Positions 52,438 through 61,640 of a stretch of DNA of 64,000 nucleotides are shown here, one piece after another (positions within the stretch are counted from its first letter, which is position 1; the number at the start of each line of letters is the position of its first letter). This DNA is from DATKAS01 sp963773315. GTDB taxonomy: Bacteria > Actinomycetota > Acidimicrobiia > Acidimicrobiales > DATKAS01. The notes under the pieces were generated by a model, which did no database searches, was not told the origin of the DNA, and worked only from the letters and a program-made list of their open reading frames with translations. The stretch covers positions 372,001 to 436,000 of the forward strand of contig CAVZAF010000005.1 of the NCBI GenBank assembly GCA_963773315.1, read 5' to 3'. The position numbers were made by a program, and so were the translations under genes.

Positions 52438-53826
52438 GTGGTGACCGCTGTCCGCTCCGTTGCACCTCGGCCGAAGGCAACCCCGACCGCCGGCACCCAG
52501 CTACACCACGATCGGGCGCGAGACGTCGGAGCCGTCATCGCTGCCAACGCCGTCGTGGTGGTCGGGTTGTGGTTCCACCACGGTGGCCTCCACACGCTCA
52601 GCGCTCCCGGCGGCGTCGCAACGGCAGTGGGTCAGATCACGGGACTCCTCGGCGCGTACGTCGTGCTGATCGAGCTCTTGCTCATGTCGCGGATCGGATG
52701 GCTCGAGCGCGCAGTCGGGTTCGACCGCCTCGCGGTCTGGCATCGATGGACCGGGTTCGCGGCCGTCACGCTCCTCACCGGCCATGTCGTCTTCATCACG
52801 CTCGGGTACGCCGCTGGAAGCCGTCAGACCATCGTCGCTCAGACCGTCGACTTCGTGCAGCACTACCCCGATGTCCTCATGTCGATCGTGGGCTTCGCCC
52901 TCTTCCTCGCCGTCGGCATCACGTCAGCTCGCGCCGCCCGCCGACGAATTACGCGTGAGACGTGGTACTCGGTGCACCTTTACGCCTATCTCGCCGTCGC
53001 CCTCGCGTTTGCTCACCAGCTCGCCGTCGGCACGGACTTCAGCAGCGACCGCCTCGCGCGCGTGTGGTGGATCTCTCTGTACGTCGCTGTGCTCACCGCG
53101 ATCGTCCTTTGGCGCATCGGTCGTCCGGTGTGGTTCAACGCTCGGCATCGCCTGCGCATCCATTCCGTGCGGCCCGAGGCAAACGGCGTCGTCTCCCTCT
53201 ACCTCACCGGCGAGCGTCTCGACGAGATCGGTGCCGTTGCCGGCCAGTTCTTCCTGTGGCGATTCCTCACTGGGTCGGGCTGGGCGAAGGCTCACCCGTT
53301 CTCCCTTTCGGCAGCGCCGAACGGCCGATTTCTGCGGATCACTGTGAAGGCCCTCGGCGACGACACGCTCCGGATGCAAAGACTGAAGCCGGGCGTTCGT
53401 GTCTTCGCAGAAGGCCCATACGGAACCTTCACCGCGCAACGGCGCACTCGACCGCGGGTTGCCCTGATCGCGGGCGGCATCGGCATCACCCCACTGCGCG
53501 CCCTTCTCCAAACACTTCCGCGGACACCGGGCGACACCACCCTCCTGTATCGGGCCGTGAGCCACGACGACATGGCGTTCCGTGACGAGCTCCACGCGAT
53601 CGCGGATCGTGTCGGCGTCGACGTGCGGATCCTCCCCGGCTCCGACATCGGGGACGATCAGACCGACCAGCTCGGCATCCCCGCGTTGCGCCACCACATC
53701 CCCGACATCGCCCATCGAGATGTGTTCGTCTGCGGACCGCCCGCGATGCTCAACGCCCTGCGCAGACGCCTCGCCGCACTCCACGTGCCAAACCGGCAGA
53801 TCCACTACGAACGGTTCGAGTACTGA
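52438..53826 (+). CDS. Ferric-reductase-like flavocytochrome (FAD/NAD-binding)
   Basis: 462 residues. N-terminal six-helix ferric-reductase domain with heme His candidates in WHRWTGFAAVTLLTGHVVF and YSVHLYAYLAVALAFAHQL. Then the FAD domain (AHPFSLSAAP) and the NAD domain (GGIGITPLRALL; VFVCGPPAML). It moves electrons from NAD(P)H through the membrane. Start uncertain: GTG at 52438 or 52441 preferred to the TTG at 52387, which falls in the likely promoter. The stop overlaps the next ATG (TGATG). Confidence 0.88.
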   Translation: MVTAVRSVAPRPKATPTAGTQLHHDRARDVGAVIAANAVVVVGLWFHHGGLHTLSAPGGVATAVGQITGLLGAYVVLIELLLMSRIGWLERAVGFDRLAVWHRWTGFAAVTLLTGHVVFITLGYAAGSRQTIVAQTVDFVQHYPDVLMSIVGFALFLAVGITSARAARRRITRETWYSVHLYAYLAVALAFAHQLAVGTDFSSDRLARVWWISLYVAVLTAIVLWRIGRPVWFNARHRLRIHSVRPEANGVVSLYLTGERLDEIGAVAGQFFLWRFLTGSGWAKAHPFSLSAAPNGRFLRITVKALGDDTLRMQRLKPGVRVFAEGPYGTFTAQRRTRPRVALIAGGIGITPLRALLQTLPRTPGDTTLLYRAVSHDDMAFRDELHAIADRVGVDVRILPGSDIGDDQTDQLGIPALRHHIPDIAHRDVFVCGPPAMLNALRRRLAALHVPNRQIHYERFEY

Positions 53827-54462
53827 TGGGCGTCTCACGTCGCGCTCGTCGTCACGGTGTCGGTCACCGCGGGGGCGCTTGCGCTCTTGGCCAACTTCCA
53901 CACCAGCTCCGGGTCGAGCAACCTCACTGTCGGGAACGCGGCAGGCGCGGCAACCACCGCGACCACGGACGTAGCGGGCACCGGTTCGGTCGGCTCGCCG
54001 ACCACTGCTGGGGCGCCTCCCCCACCGACAACGGCCCCGAGCACCGCGCCCCCGAGCACCAGCGCGTCGAGCACCGCTCCCCCGCGCGCCGCGCCGCCGA
54101 GCACCGCGGCTTCGACGGCACCGCCCGCGCCCCGATCGGTCGCCCCCACGTCGGCGCCGCCGCCGCCGGTCCCCACCTCGGCGAAGGCAAGGACTGTCGA
54201 CGGACCTGTGATCGGCACTCCCTACGGCGATGTCCAGGTGCGCGTCGTGCTGCGTGCGAGCCACATCGTCGATGTGCAGCCCCTCACCCTCCCGAGCGAC
54301 CTCTCGCACTCGAGGCGCCTCAGCCAGGAAGCCGCGCCGTTGCTCCGAACAGAGGCGCTCCAGGCGCAGAGCGCAAACATCGACCTCCTCTCCGGAGCCA
54401 GCTACACAAGTGAGGGCTACGCCGAATCGCTCCAGGGCGCTCTCGATGCGGCGCGGTCCTGA
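53826..54462 (+). CDS. Exported FMN-binding (flavinylated) protein (one frameshift)
   Basis: About 212 residues. ATG 53826 gives MGVSRRA, then after a one-base frame change near 53850 the hydrophobic signal/anchor VVTVSVTAGALALLANF. A long Ala/Pro/Thr/Ser linker follows, and the C-terminal FMN-binding domain (GPVIGTPYGDVQVRVVLRAS). The flavinylation motif Dxx(S/T)GA(S/T) is seen as DLLSGASYTSEGY. FMN is attached to the Ser/Thr by the ApbE enzyme encoded next. Faces the cell exterior. Confidence 0.87.
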
Positions 54463-55293
54463 GTGCCTCAGCAGGCAACAACGCGCGGATGTCTGCGAGT
54501 GGTGCACACATGGGGAACCGCGATCACGGTCGACATTCGCGATCCCGTGCCGCCCGAAGTCGTCGACCGAGTGTGCGTGTGGTTCCAGCGTGTGGACGAC
54601 ATCTTCTCGACGTGGCGCGCCGACAGCGAGATCAGCCGTCTCTCTCGGCACGAGCTGACCCTTCGCGAGGTCAGCACCGAGCTTCGCGCCGTGCTCGAGC
54701 TGTGCGACGAGGTCACCGAGGACAGCCATGGCGCGTTCGACATCTACGTCGGCGCCGACCCCCGCGTCGAGCCTCGGGAGGGTCTAGGCCCGATCGACCC
54801 ATCCGGACTCGTGAAGGGATGGGCTCTTCAGCGTGCCGCCGACGATCTCCGTCGCTTCGGAGCGACCAACTTCGCCATCAACGCCGGCGGCGACGTCATC
54901 ACCGCGGGCGGCCCTCGACCGAGTGAGCGCTGGCGCGTGGGCATCCGCCACCCATGGCAGCGTGACAAGGTCGCCATGGTGCTCCAGGTCAGCGATGTCG
55001 GCGTGGCCACGTCGGGGCGTTACGAGAGGGGCGACCACATCATCGATCCGCGCACAGGTCAACCTTCGACGGGCCTCATGGCAGTGACCGTCGTGGCCGA
55101 GGACCTCGCGCTTGCCGATGGGTACGCCACCGCCGCTCTCGTCCTCGGCGAGGAGGGACCGGCGTGGCTCGCGCAGCGCTCACTCGCCGCTGTCGCCATC
55201 TCCGATGACGGCACGACCGTCGTCACCGATGCGCTGCGGCGCTACCGCGACACCGTCCCCGATGATGAGGGGGCGTCGGAGTTGACGGCGTAG
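54463..55293 (+). CDS. apbE: FAD:protein FMN transferase (ApbE)
   Basis: 276 residues from a GTG directly after the previous stop. Conserved ApbE segments are STWRADSEISRLSR, DPSGLVKGWALQRAADDL, NAGGDVITAGG and the metal-binding VATSGRYERGDHIIDPRTG. It uses FAD and Mg2+ to link FMN to the FMN-binding protein just upstream. No lipobox is visible, so it may be cytoplasmic or the start may be further upstream. Confidence 0.93.
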   Translation: MPQQATTRGCLRVVHTWGTAITVDIRDPVPPEVVDRVCVWFQRVDDIFSTWRADSEISRLSRHELTLREVSTELRAVLELCDEVTEDSHGAFDIYVGADPRVEPREGLGPIDPSGLVKGWALQRAADDLRRFGATNFAINAGGDVITAGGPRPSERWRVGIRHPWQRDKVAMVLQVSDVGVATSGRYERGDHIIDPRTGQPSTGLMAVTVVAEDLALADGYATAALVLGEEGPAWLAQRSLAAVAISDDGTTVVTDALRRYRDTVPDDEGASELTA

Positions 55294-55317
55294 AGCAGGA
55301 CGTTGGCGTCGACGCCG

Positions 55318-55752
55318 TCAGGGAACGAAGACGATCGCCACTTGGGTCTCCTCGAACTCCCCTGCCGCGGGCCGGAGCAGGAAGTTGGAAGTCACGATCC
55401 CGGTGGCGCCCTGAAATCTTCCGCGGCCAGCCACGATCCGGTACACGACCGCGCCATGCAAGACCTCGGGGTCCGCAGACGGGCCGTGCGTGCCGTCGCT
55501 CACACTGACGATGTCCCACTCGCCGCTGCCGTCGTCGAGCCGAAGGGCGCCGGTCTCGGTGAAGGTCGTCTCCCCCGTGTGACAGGCATGGTTCTGATAG
55601 CTCGCTCGTTCGATGCCCGCGTCCGAACCATCTGCAGTCGTCGCTGTAAGCGACACGCTTGTCGCCCGGGGATCTGTCTCGGCAGGCTGGCCCGACGGTG
55701 CGGCCGCCTCGCCGTGGAATTGGCCCACCACGATCATCCGCTGCCTGTCCAT
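55318..55752 (-). CDS. Hypothetical beta-barrel protein (allene-oxide-cyclase-like)
   Basis: 144 residues, ATG 55752 with GGAGGAC upstream. Beta-rich, with ETTFTETGALRLDDGSGEWD and YRIVAGRGRFQGATGIVTSN. That late motif (G-x-G-R-F-x-G-A-x-G) is common to the AOC/dirigent-type barrel and DUF-type surface barrels. No signal peptide. Convergent with apbE. Confidence 0.6.
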   Translation of the reverse strand: MDRQRMIVVGQFHGEAAAPSGQPAETDPRATSVSLTATTADGSDAGIERASYQNHACHTGETTFTETGALRLDDGSGEWDIVSVSDGTHGPSADPEVLHGAVVYRIVAGRGRFQGATGIVTSNFLLRPAAGEFEETQVAIVFVP

Positions 55753-55824
55753 CGTCCTCCTCGCGCCGCGTGGCCAGTATCGACCTGTGCGACGTGACTT
55801 CCAAGTGACCGCTACGTTCGGCTC

Positions 55825-56859
55825 ATGATCGATGTCTCCAACGACCCACGGATCGACCCTCGCATCAAGGCGGTGCTCAGCGGACTTGCGACGCCAGGTG
55901 GAGGCCGCGACGCCGAAAGCCGCGAGCAGCTGCTGGCGGAAGCGAGCACCGAAGAGGCGATCGCCCAGCGGGCGCTGATCACGACGTTGCTCGGTGCCGC
56001 CGACAACGAAGACATCGCGCCTTCGAAGGGCCTCAACATCACCGAGCATTCGGTGGTGTCACAGCCCGACGGCAACACGATCAACGTGCGTCTCATCCGA
56101 CCCGATGAAAAGAGCCCCCTGCCGGCCGTGTACTACATCCACGGCGGCGGCATGCAGTCGATGTCGTGCTACGACGGCAACTACCGCGCCTGGGGCCGAA
56201 TCATCGCGGCCCAAGGGGTCGCCGTCGCGATGGTGGACTTTCGCAACGCGCTCACACCCTCGTCGGTCGACGAGGTGGCACCGTTCCCAGCGGGGCTGAA
56301 CGACTGTGTGTCCGGCCTGCACTGGCTCATCGCGAACGCGTCGGACCTCGGCATCGATCCGGATCGTGTCGTCATCGCCGGCGAGAGCGGCGGAGGCAAC
56401 CTCACGCTCGCGACCGGACTCAGGCTGAAGGGAGACGGCGACATCGGACTGGTCAAGGGTCTGTACGCACTGTGCCCGTACATCGCCGGGCGCTGGCCGC
56501 TCCCCGAGCATCCGTCGTCCACGGAGAACAACGGCATCCTCCTCGACCTACACAACAACCGCGGTGCCATGGCCTACGGCATCGACGAGCTCGCTCGTGG
56601 CAACCCGCTCGCGTGGCCCGGCTTCGCGACCGAGGACGACGTCCGCGGCCTGCCGCCCGTGATGATCAGCGTGAACGAGTGCGACCCCCTGCGCGACGAG
56701 GGCATCGAGTTCTACCGACTCCTGCTCCGCGCCGGCGTGCCCGCTCGGTGCCGACAGGTGATGGGAACCATCCACGGCACCGAGGTGCTGCCGTTCATGT
56801 GTCCCGAGATCAGCCGCGACACCGCGGCGAGCATCGCCGCCTTCGTGACGTCGCTCTAG
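55825..56859 (+). CDS. Alpha/beta-hydrolase, hormone-sensitive-lipase type
   Basis: 344 residues. Oxyanion motif YYIHGGGMQSM, nucleophile VIAGESGGGNLTLA, Asp in NECDPLRDEG and His in GTIHGTEVLP. These are the marks of carboxylesterase family IV. Cap region at the N-terminus. Esterase on short or medium acyl chains likely. Eleven bases separate it from the nitroreductase gene. Confidence 0.9.
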   Translation: MIDVSNDPRIDPRIKAVLSGLATPGGGRDAESREQLLAEASTEEAIAQRALITTLLGAADNEDIAPSKGLNITEHSVVSQPDGNTINVRLIRPDEKSPLPAVYYIHGGGMQSMSCYDGNYRAWGRIIAAQGVAVAMVDFRNALTPSSVDEVAPFPAGLNDCVSGLHWLIANASDLGIDPDRVVIAGESGGGNLTLATGLRLKGDGDIGLVKGLYALCPYIAGRWPLPEHPSSTENNGILLDLHNNRGAMAYGIDELARGNPLAWPGFATEDDVRGLPPVMISVNECDPLRDEGIEFYRLLLRAGVPARCRQVMGTIHGTEVLPFMCPEISRDTAASIAAFVTSL

Positions 56860-56869
56860 GAGGGCCCCG

Positions 56870-57385
56870 GTGGAGACCTGGGACGCGATCCGAGCGCGGC
56901 GCAACGTGCGCACCTACACCGACCAACCCATCAGAGACGAAGACCTCGACCGAATTCTCGAGGCCGGCTGGCGGGCACCGTCGGCCTCGAACCGCCAGCG
57001 CTGGGAGTTCGTCCTGATCACCGACAGAACCCAGCTCGAGGCGCTCGGAGGGGTGTGGCAGGGCGCCCGTCACATACCGGGCGCCCAGGCCGCGATCGTT
57101 CTCCTTCTGCCCGAACCACCCGAGGAGCGGTTCATCACTCTCGATCGCTACGACCTCGGCCAGGCGACGTACGCGATGTTGCTCGCCGCAACCGATCTCG
57201 GCATCGGCAGCGCTCACTCGTCGATCGGCGACCAAGACAAGGCGCGCGAGATTCTCGGATTCCCCCACGGCTTCACCGCCGCGTACATGATCGGGCTCGG
57301 TTACCCGGCCGATCGGCCCCTACGCCCGATCGTCAAGCCCGATCGCCGCCCGTTCGCCGAGGTCGTGCATCGCGGCGGTTGGTGA
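56870..57385 (+). CDS. Nitroreductase-family flavoprotein
   Basis: 171 residues from GTG 56870 with AGGAGGG upstream. RARRNVRTYTDQPIRDEDLD, WRAPSASNRQRWEFVLIT, DLGQATYAMLLAATDLGIGSA, IGLGYPADRPLRP. These are the FMN-binding positions of the family. Acts as NAD(P)H or F420-type reductase. Probably co-transcribed with the esterase. Confidence 0.92.
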   Translation: METWDAIRARRNVRTYTDQPIRDEDLDRILEAGWRAPSASNRQRWEFVLITDRTQLEALGGVWQGARHIPGAQAAIVLLLPEPPEERFITLDRYDLGQATYAMLLAATDLGIGSAHSSIGDQDKAREILGFPHGFTAAYMIGLGYPADRPLRPIVKPDRRPFAEVVHRGGW

Positions 57386-57402
57386 CCGCTGCCGCGCTCC
57401 GA

Positions 57403-58589
57403 CTACGAGTAGATCTCGAACAGGCCGGCTGCGCCCTGGCCGCCGCCGATGCACATCGTCACGACGCCCCACTTGGCGCCTGCGGCGCTGGCCCTCCTGC
57501 AGGATGTGGCCGGCGCAGCGGGCGCCGGTCATGCCGAAGGGGTGGCCGATGGCGATGGAGCCGCCGTTGACGTTGTACTTCTCGGGGTCGATGCCGAGCG
57601 GTCACGGGAGTACAGGCACTGGCTGGCGAACGCCTCGTTCAGCTCCCACAGGTCGATGTCGTCGACCTTGAGGCCGTGGCGCTTCGAGCAGGCGCGGCAC
57701 GGCGAACACCGGGCCGATGCCCATCTCGTCGGGCTCGCAGCCGGCGACGGCCCAGCCCCGGAACGCGCCCAGCGGCGTCGAGGCCGCGGCGCTCGGCCTC
57801 GTCCGCCTCCATCAGCACGACCGCGGCGGCGCCGTCGGACAGCTGGCTGGCGTTGCCGGCGGTGATGAAGTTGCCCTCGCCGCGCACCGGCTGCAGCTTG
57901 GCCAGACCCTCGATCGTGGTGTCGGGACGGTTGCACTCGTCGCGGTCGACGACGTAGTCGACGATCGACTCCTCCTTCGTCTCCTTGTTGACCAGCTTCA
58001 TCTTCGTGCTCATGGGGACGATCTCGTCGGCGAAGAGGCCGTGCTCCTGCGCCGGCGGCCATGCGCTGCTGCGACTGCAGCGAGTACTCGTCCTGGTACT
58101 CGCGGCTGACGTCGTAGCGCTCGGCGACGATGTCGGCGGTCTCGATCATCGGCCATGTAGATCGCCGGGTACATGCTCGGGGAGCTTCGGGTCCATGTTC
58201 GCCGAGCCACCCATGCCCGGGTTCGGGCATCGAGATCGACTCGACGCCGCCGGCCACGACGACGTCGGCGCCGTCTGTCCTTGATGTAGTTGGCGGCCAG
58301 GGCGATGGCGTTCAGGCCCGACGAGCAGTGCCGCTGGATCGGTCGCGCCCGCCGTGGTGACGGGCAGGCCGGCGAGCAGGCCGGCGAGGCGGGCCAGGTT
58401 GCCGGCGCCGTGGGCGCCGTTGCCCAGGTAGACGTCCTCGACGGCTTCGGGCTCGACGCCGGACTTCGACGACGGCGTGGCTGATGGCGTGCGCCGCCAT
58501 GCGTCATGGCCGGGGTGATGTTGAACCCACCACGGGCCGACTTGGCCAGCCCGGTGCGGGCGTAGGACGACGATGACTGCTTCACGCAT
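57403..58589 (-). pseudogene. Acetyl-CoA C-acyltransferase (thiolase), about thirteen indels
   Basis: Pieces in three frames together rebuild a complete 391-residue thiolase: MREAVIV, NITPAMT, ATIQRHCSSGLNAIALAANY with the catalytic Cys, SISMPNPGMGGSANMDP, YDVSREYQDEYSLQSQQRMA, GDGAAAVVLMEAD-like stretch, ELNEAFASQCLY, SIAIGHPFGMTGARCAGHIL with the catalytic His, and MCIGGGQGAAGLFEIYS at the stop. I count about twelve single-base insertions and one deletion, e.g. near 58501, 58340, 58275, 58226, 58150, 58052, 57774, 57687 and (deletion) 57600. No missense decay is visible. Leucine codons are mostly CTG, unlike the CTC-rich neighbours. Low-quality or foreign sequence is as likely as a real pseudogene. 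Confidence 0.85.
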
Positions 58590-58744
58590 GGCGACGTTCC
58601 CCCCGGATTTGGCAGCCGCAGCGTGCGGCCGGTCGATCTCGACGTCGCCACCCTAGGAACGTCGCGACGCTCAAGTCGAACACGCCGCCGTGTTTCGTCG
58701 CGGGTGGCCGGGGGTACTGCGGTGCCGACACCGAGGAGGCAGCC

Positions 58745-59188
58745 ATGTCAGATGTGGTCACGATGCTCGAGCAGGACCACCGCGAGGTGGAAGAGCTGTT
58801 CGAGAAGATCAAGAGGACGAACGGCGCGGCACGGGCCCAGCTCGTCTCGAGGCTCGCCGCCGACTTGCGGCTGCACATGAAGGTCGAAGAGTCGATCGTC
58901 TACCCGGCCATCGCGAAGCAGGTCGACGACGGCGACGACATGGTCGAGGAAGCCAAGACCGAGCACGAAGGCGCCCGCAAGGTGCTCGCGGATGTGGAGA
59001 AGCTCTCACCCAACGAGCCCGGCTTCGACGGTGCACTCGAGATGCTCGAAGCGGGCATCTCCCATCACGTCGAAGAAGAAGAGGACGAGGTGTTCCCGAA
59101 GCTCCGCGAGTCGGTGAGCGCTGGAGAGCTCGACGACCTCGGCGAGAAGGTCGCCGCCGCGAAGGAGAAGGCCGGCGCCGCCGCCTGA
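58745..59188 (+). CDS. Hemerythrin HHE-domain protein
   Basis: 147 residues, ATG 58745 after GAGGAGGC. Four-helix hemerythrin-like metal ligands: DHREVEELFEK, LHMKVEESIVYP, TEHEGARK and ISHHVEEEEDEVFPKL. Binds a di-iron centre; may sense or store oxygen or NO. The C-terminal tail is Lys/Glu/Ala-rich. Confidence 0.92.
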   Translation: MSDVVTMLEQDHREVEELFEKIKRTNGAARAQLVSRLAADLRLHMKVEESIVYPAIAKQVDDGDDMVEEAKTEHEGARKVLADVEKLSPNEPGFDGALEMLEAGISHHVEEEEDEVFPKLRESVSAGELDDLGEKVAAAKEKAGAAA

Positions 59189-59250
59189 TCCCCGGCAGAC
59201 GCCTGACCGCTTTGTGTAGGGACGCCGATGTGGTGTGAGACTCGGCGGTC

Positions 59251-60585
59251 GTGGTGGACGTTCTCTACGCCAAGGCCGACGACGGGACGCATGTCGCGTA
59301 CCGAGTCCTTGACGCGGACCCGTCGGCCGAGCCTGTCCGCGACGTCGTGATGGTGACGGGTGGGCTGTTCCCGCTCGAGACGTTCGAGTACGAGCCCGGC
59401 TTTGCTCGCCTGCTCGACGGACTGCGTGCGCTCGGTCGTGTGCTCGTCTCCGACCGTCGCGGGGTGGGGCTGTCTGACCCGATCCACGACTGGCAGCGCA
59501 CGATCGTCGAGCAGTGGACTGATGATCTCTCGGCCGTCGTGGAGGCCTCGGGAAGCCGCGACATCGTGCTGGTGGCCTTCGACGGCTTCGGCGTCGGGTC
59601 GCGGTACGCGGCGATGCACCCTGAGCGGGTCTCGGCCTTGGTCCTCTACGAGCCGTTTCTCGTCGCCGAGGATGATTGGGAATCGTGGTCCACCAGCCGC
59701 GTGCAACGCGGCAGCGCCAACGTGCGCGGCGAAGACGACATCCTCGCTCTGGTCGCACCGAGTCGAATGGGCGACCGCAAGTTTCGCGATTGGTACGAGC
59801 GCGCTGGTCGACTGGGCGCGAGCCCGTCGACGGCTCCTCGGATCTGGGAATCGGTGATGAGCACCGAGCCACGCCTCGCTCTCCTGGCCGAGGTCGTTGC
59901 CCCGACGCTCGTGCTTCACCGACGCGACAACCGGTTCGCAACGGACAACGTGTTGGCCCTGGCTCAGCAGTGGATCCCCCACGCTGCGGTCGTGGAGCTG
60001 GAGGGGCGTGATCACTTCCCGTTCGTGGGCGACGTAGACGCACTCGTCGCCGAGATCGCGTCCTTCGTCGTCGGCGAACGGCGACTCCCGCCACCTGAGC
60101 GACTTCTCTCAGCGGTGCTGTTCACCGACCTCGTCGGCTCGACTGAGCGAGCGGCCGCCGCCGGCGACGCCGACTGGAAGTCTGTGCTCGATCGCCACGA
60201 CGCGACAGTACGAACGATCGTGGGGCGGTGCGGAGGCTCGGTCATCAAGACCACAGGGGACGGCGTGCTCGCATTGCTCCCCTCGGCTGGGGTCTGCTTG
60301 CGCGCTGCCGCGGCGGTCCGCAGCGCGCTCGCCGCTGACGGCCTCGACGTGCGCATCGGGGTCCACGTCGGCGACATCGACCGCCGTGGGGACGATGTCT
60401 CGGGCCTCGCGGTGAACATCGCGAGCAGAGTGATGTCGAAGGGCGGCGCGGGTGAGGTCGTGGCGACCGGGTCGGTGGTGGCGGCGGTGGCGGGGCAAGC
60501 GATGACGTTCGAGCCGCTGGGTCCCCACGACCTCAAAGGAGTTCCCGGCGTATGGCAGCTGTTCCGCATGGAGCCCACGGATTGA
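59251..60585 (+). CDS. Class III adenylate/guanylate cyclase with N-terminal alpha/beta-hydrolase-like domain
   Basis: 444 residues from GTG 59251. The N-terminal 270 residues have the hydrolase fold (VMVTGGLFPLETFEYEPGFA; LHRRDNRFAT; GRDHFPF), but the nucleophile elbow reads VAFDGFGVGS, with Asp in place of Ser, so it is probably a ligand sensor. The catalytic domain at about 285-440 has metal Asp (VLFTDLVGSTERA) and second metal Asp (KTTGDGVLALLPS), and VRIGVHVGDI. This layout is common in mycobacteria and acidimicrobia. Confidence 0.9.
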   Translation: MVDVLYAKADDGTHVAYRVLDADPSAEPVRDVVMVTGGLFPLETFEYEPGFARLLDGLRALGRVLVSDRRGVGLSDPIHDWQRTIVEQWTDDLSAVVEASGSRDIVLVAFDGFGVGSRYAAMHPERVSALVLYEPFLVAEDDWESWSTSRVQRGSANVRGEDDILALVAPSRMGDRKFRDWYERAGRLGASPSTAPRIWESVMSTEPRLALLAEVVAPTLVLHRRDNRFATDNVLALAQQWIPHAAVVELEGRDHFPFVGDVDALVAEIASFVVGERRLPPPERLLSAVLFTDLVGSTERAAAAGDADWKSVLDRHDATVRTIVGRCGGSVIKTTGDGVLALLPSAGVCLRAAAAVRSALAADGLDVRIGVHVGDIDRRGDDVSGLAVNIASRVMSKGGAGEVVATGSVVAAVAGQAMTFEPLGPHDLKGVPGVWQLFRMEPTD

Positions 60586-61640
60586 CCACGGATGAGCACG
60601 ACGTCGAGGAGGTGACTCTGGTCGCGCGCGGGATCGCGACAGCGGTCGCGCCCGAGGGCGGCATCACCGACGTGCAGGCGGAGCTGCTCGAAGCGATCGC
60701 GACCGAGCTCACGGGCATCTCGGTCGACTATCGGGCGCTCGAGCCACTCGGAGCACACGCATTCGCCGAAGTGCTCGGGGGGCGCGATCTCGGCTATCGC
60801 CGGCGGATCGTGCATCACATGGTGCTCGGCGAGCTCGTGCTCCGGCCAATACCCGTCCTCGTCGCGCATCGCGTGGCGACGTACGCCGAGGCGCTCGACG
60901 TCAGGGATGACTTCGTACGCGTCGCTCGCCGGTACGCCCAAGGTGCGTACGGGCTCGCGTGGATCGATCTCCAACGCAACGGCTTCGTCGAAGACGTGCG
61001 TGATGCGGGCGGCGGCGACGCTGCGGCCTTTCAATCCGCGCAGGTCGACCCCGAGCTCGAGGCGCGGTGGAGCGCCTTCGCCGAGCTTCCCGCGGGAACG
61101 CTCGGGCGTTGCGTGTGGGAGATGTACGAGAGTCGCGGCTTCAGCCTGCCGGGGTCTCCGGGCGGCGCACCGAGGTACCTTGCGCAGCACGACTTCGTGC
61201 ACGTGCTCGCCGACTACGGGACCAACCTGCAGGGCGAGCTCGAGGTCTTCGGTCTCATCGGCCGCGCGGATCCGGACCCGAAGGGCTTCGCCTGGCTCGC
61301 GACGCTCGTCGGTCTGTTCGAGACGGGATACATCGCGAGTACGGGCTTCTTCGACCGTGACATACGGGAACCCGTCATCCGAGCGCCCGGAATGCACCAG
61401 CGGGTAGCCGATGCCATCCGACGCGGCAAGGTCGTGTGCGACCGCTACGGCATCGACTTGTTCGAGGTCGACTACTACGAGCTCGCCGACCGGTCGGTCG
61501 AAGAGACGCGCGGGCGGCTCCACATCCCACCGAAGTCGGCGCGTGCCCTCGAGGGCGGATCGGCGGGCCTGTTCGATCCCGAAGGCATGTCCGAGAACCA
61601 GCGGCTTTTCGTCGCGCAACGTCGAGGAGACCACGCGTGA
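60582..61640 (+). CDS. Coq4-like protein with N-terminal helical extension
   Basis: 352 residues from a TTG overlapping the cyclase stop (TTGA); an ATG at 60552 is an alternative. The first ~140 residues are helical and TerB-like in feel (VAPEGGITDVQAELLEAIAT). The C-terminal part holds the Coq4 signature H-D-x-x-H-x-L-x-x-Y-x-T-x-x-x-GE (AQHDFVHVLADYGTNLQGE). Coq4 binds metal and acts in ubiquinone ring maturation; in actinobacteria, which use menaquinone, its role is unknown. Confidence 0.8.
   Translation: MTTDEHDVEEVTLVARGIATAVAPEGGITDVQAELLEAIATELTGISVDYRALEPLGAHAFAEVLGGRDLGYRRRIVHHMVLGELVLRPIPVLVAHRVATYAEALDVRDDFVRVARRYAQGAYGLAWIDLQRNGFVEDVRDAGGGDAAAFQSAQVDPELEARWSAFAELPAGTLGRCVWEMYESRGFSLPGSPGGAPRYLAQHDFVHVLADYGTNLQGELEVFGLIGRADPDPKGFAWLATLVGLFETGYIASTGFFDRDIREPVIRAPGMHQRVADAIRRGKVVCDRYGIDLFEVDYYELADRSVEETRGRLHIPPKSARALEGGSAGLFDPEGMSENQRLFVAQRRGDHA

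Noticed and set aside
417..54462. Programmed +1 frameshifting in twelve genes
   Set aside because: No shared slippery sequence, no in-frame stop at the shift points as in prfB, and the genes are functionally unrelated. A spurious inserted base explains each case more simply.
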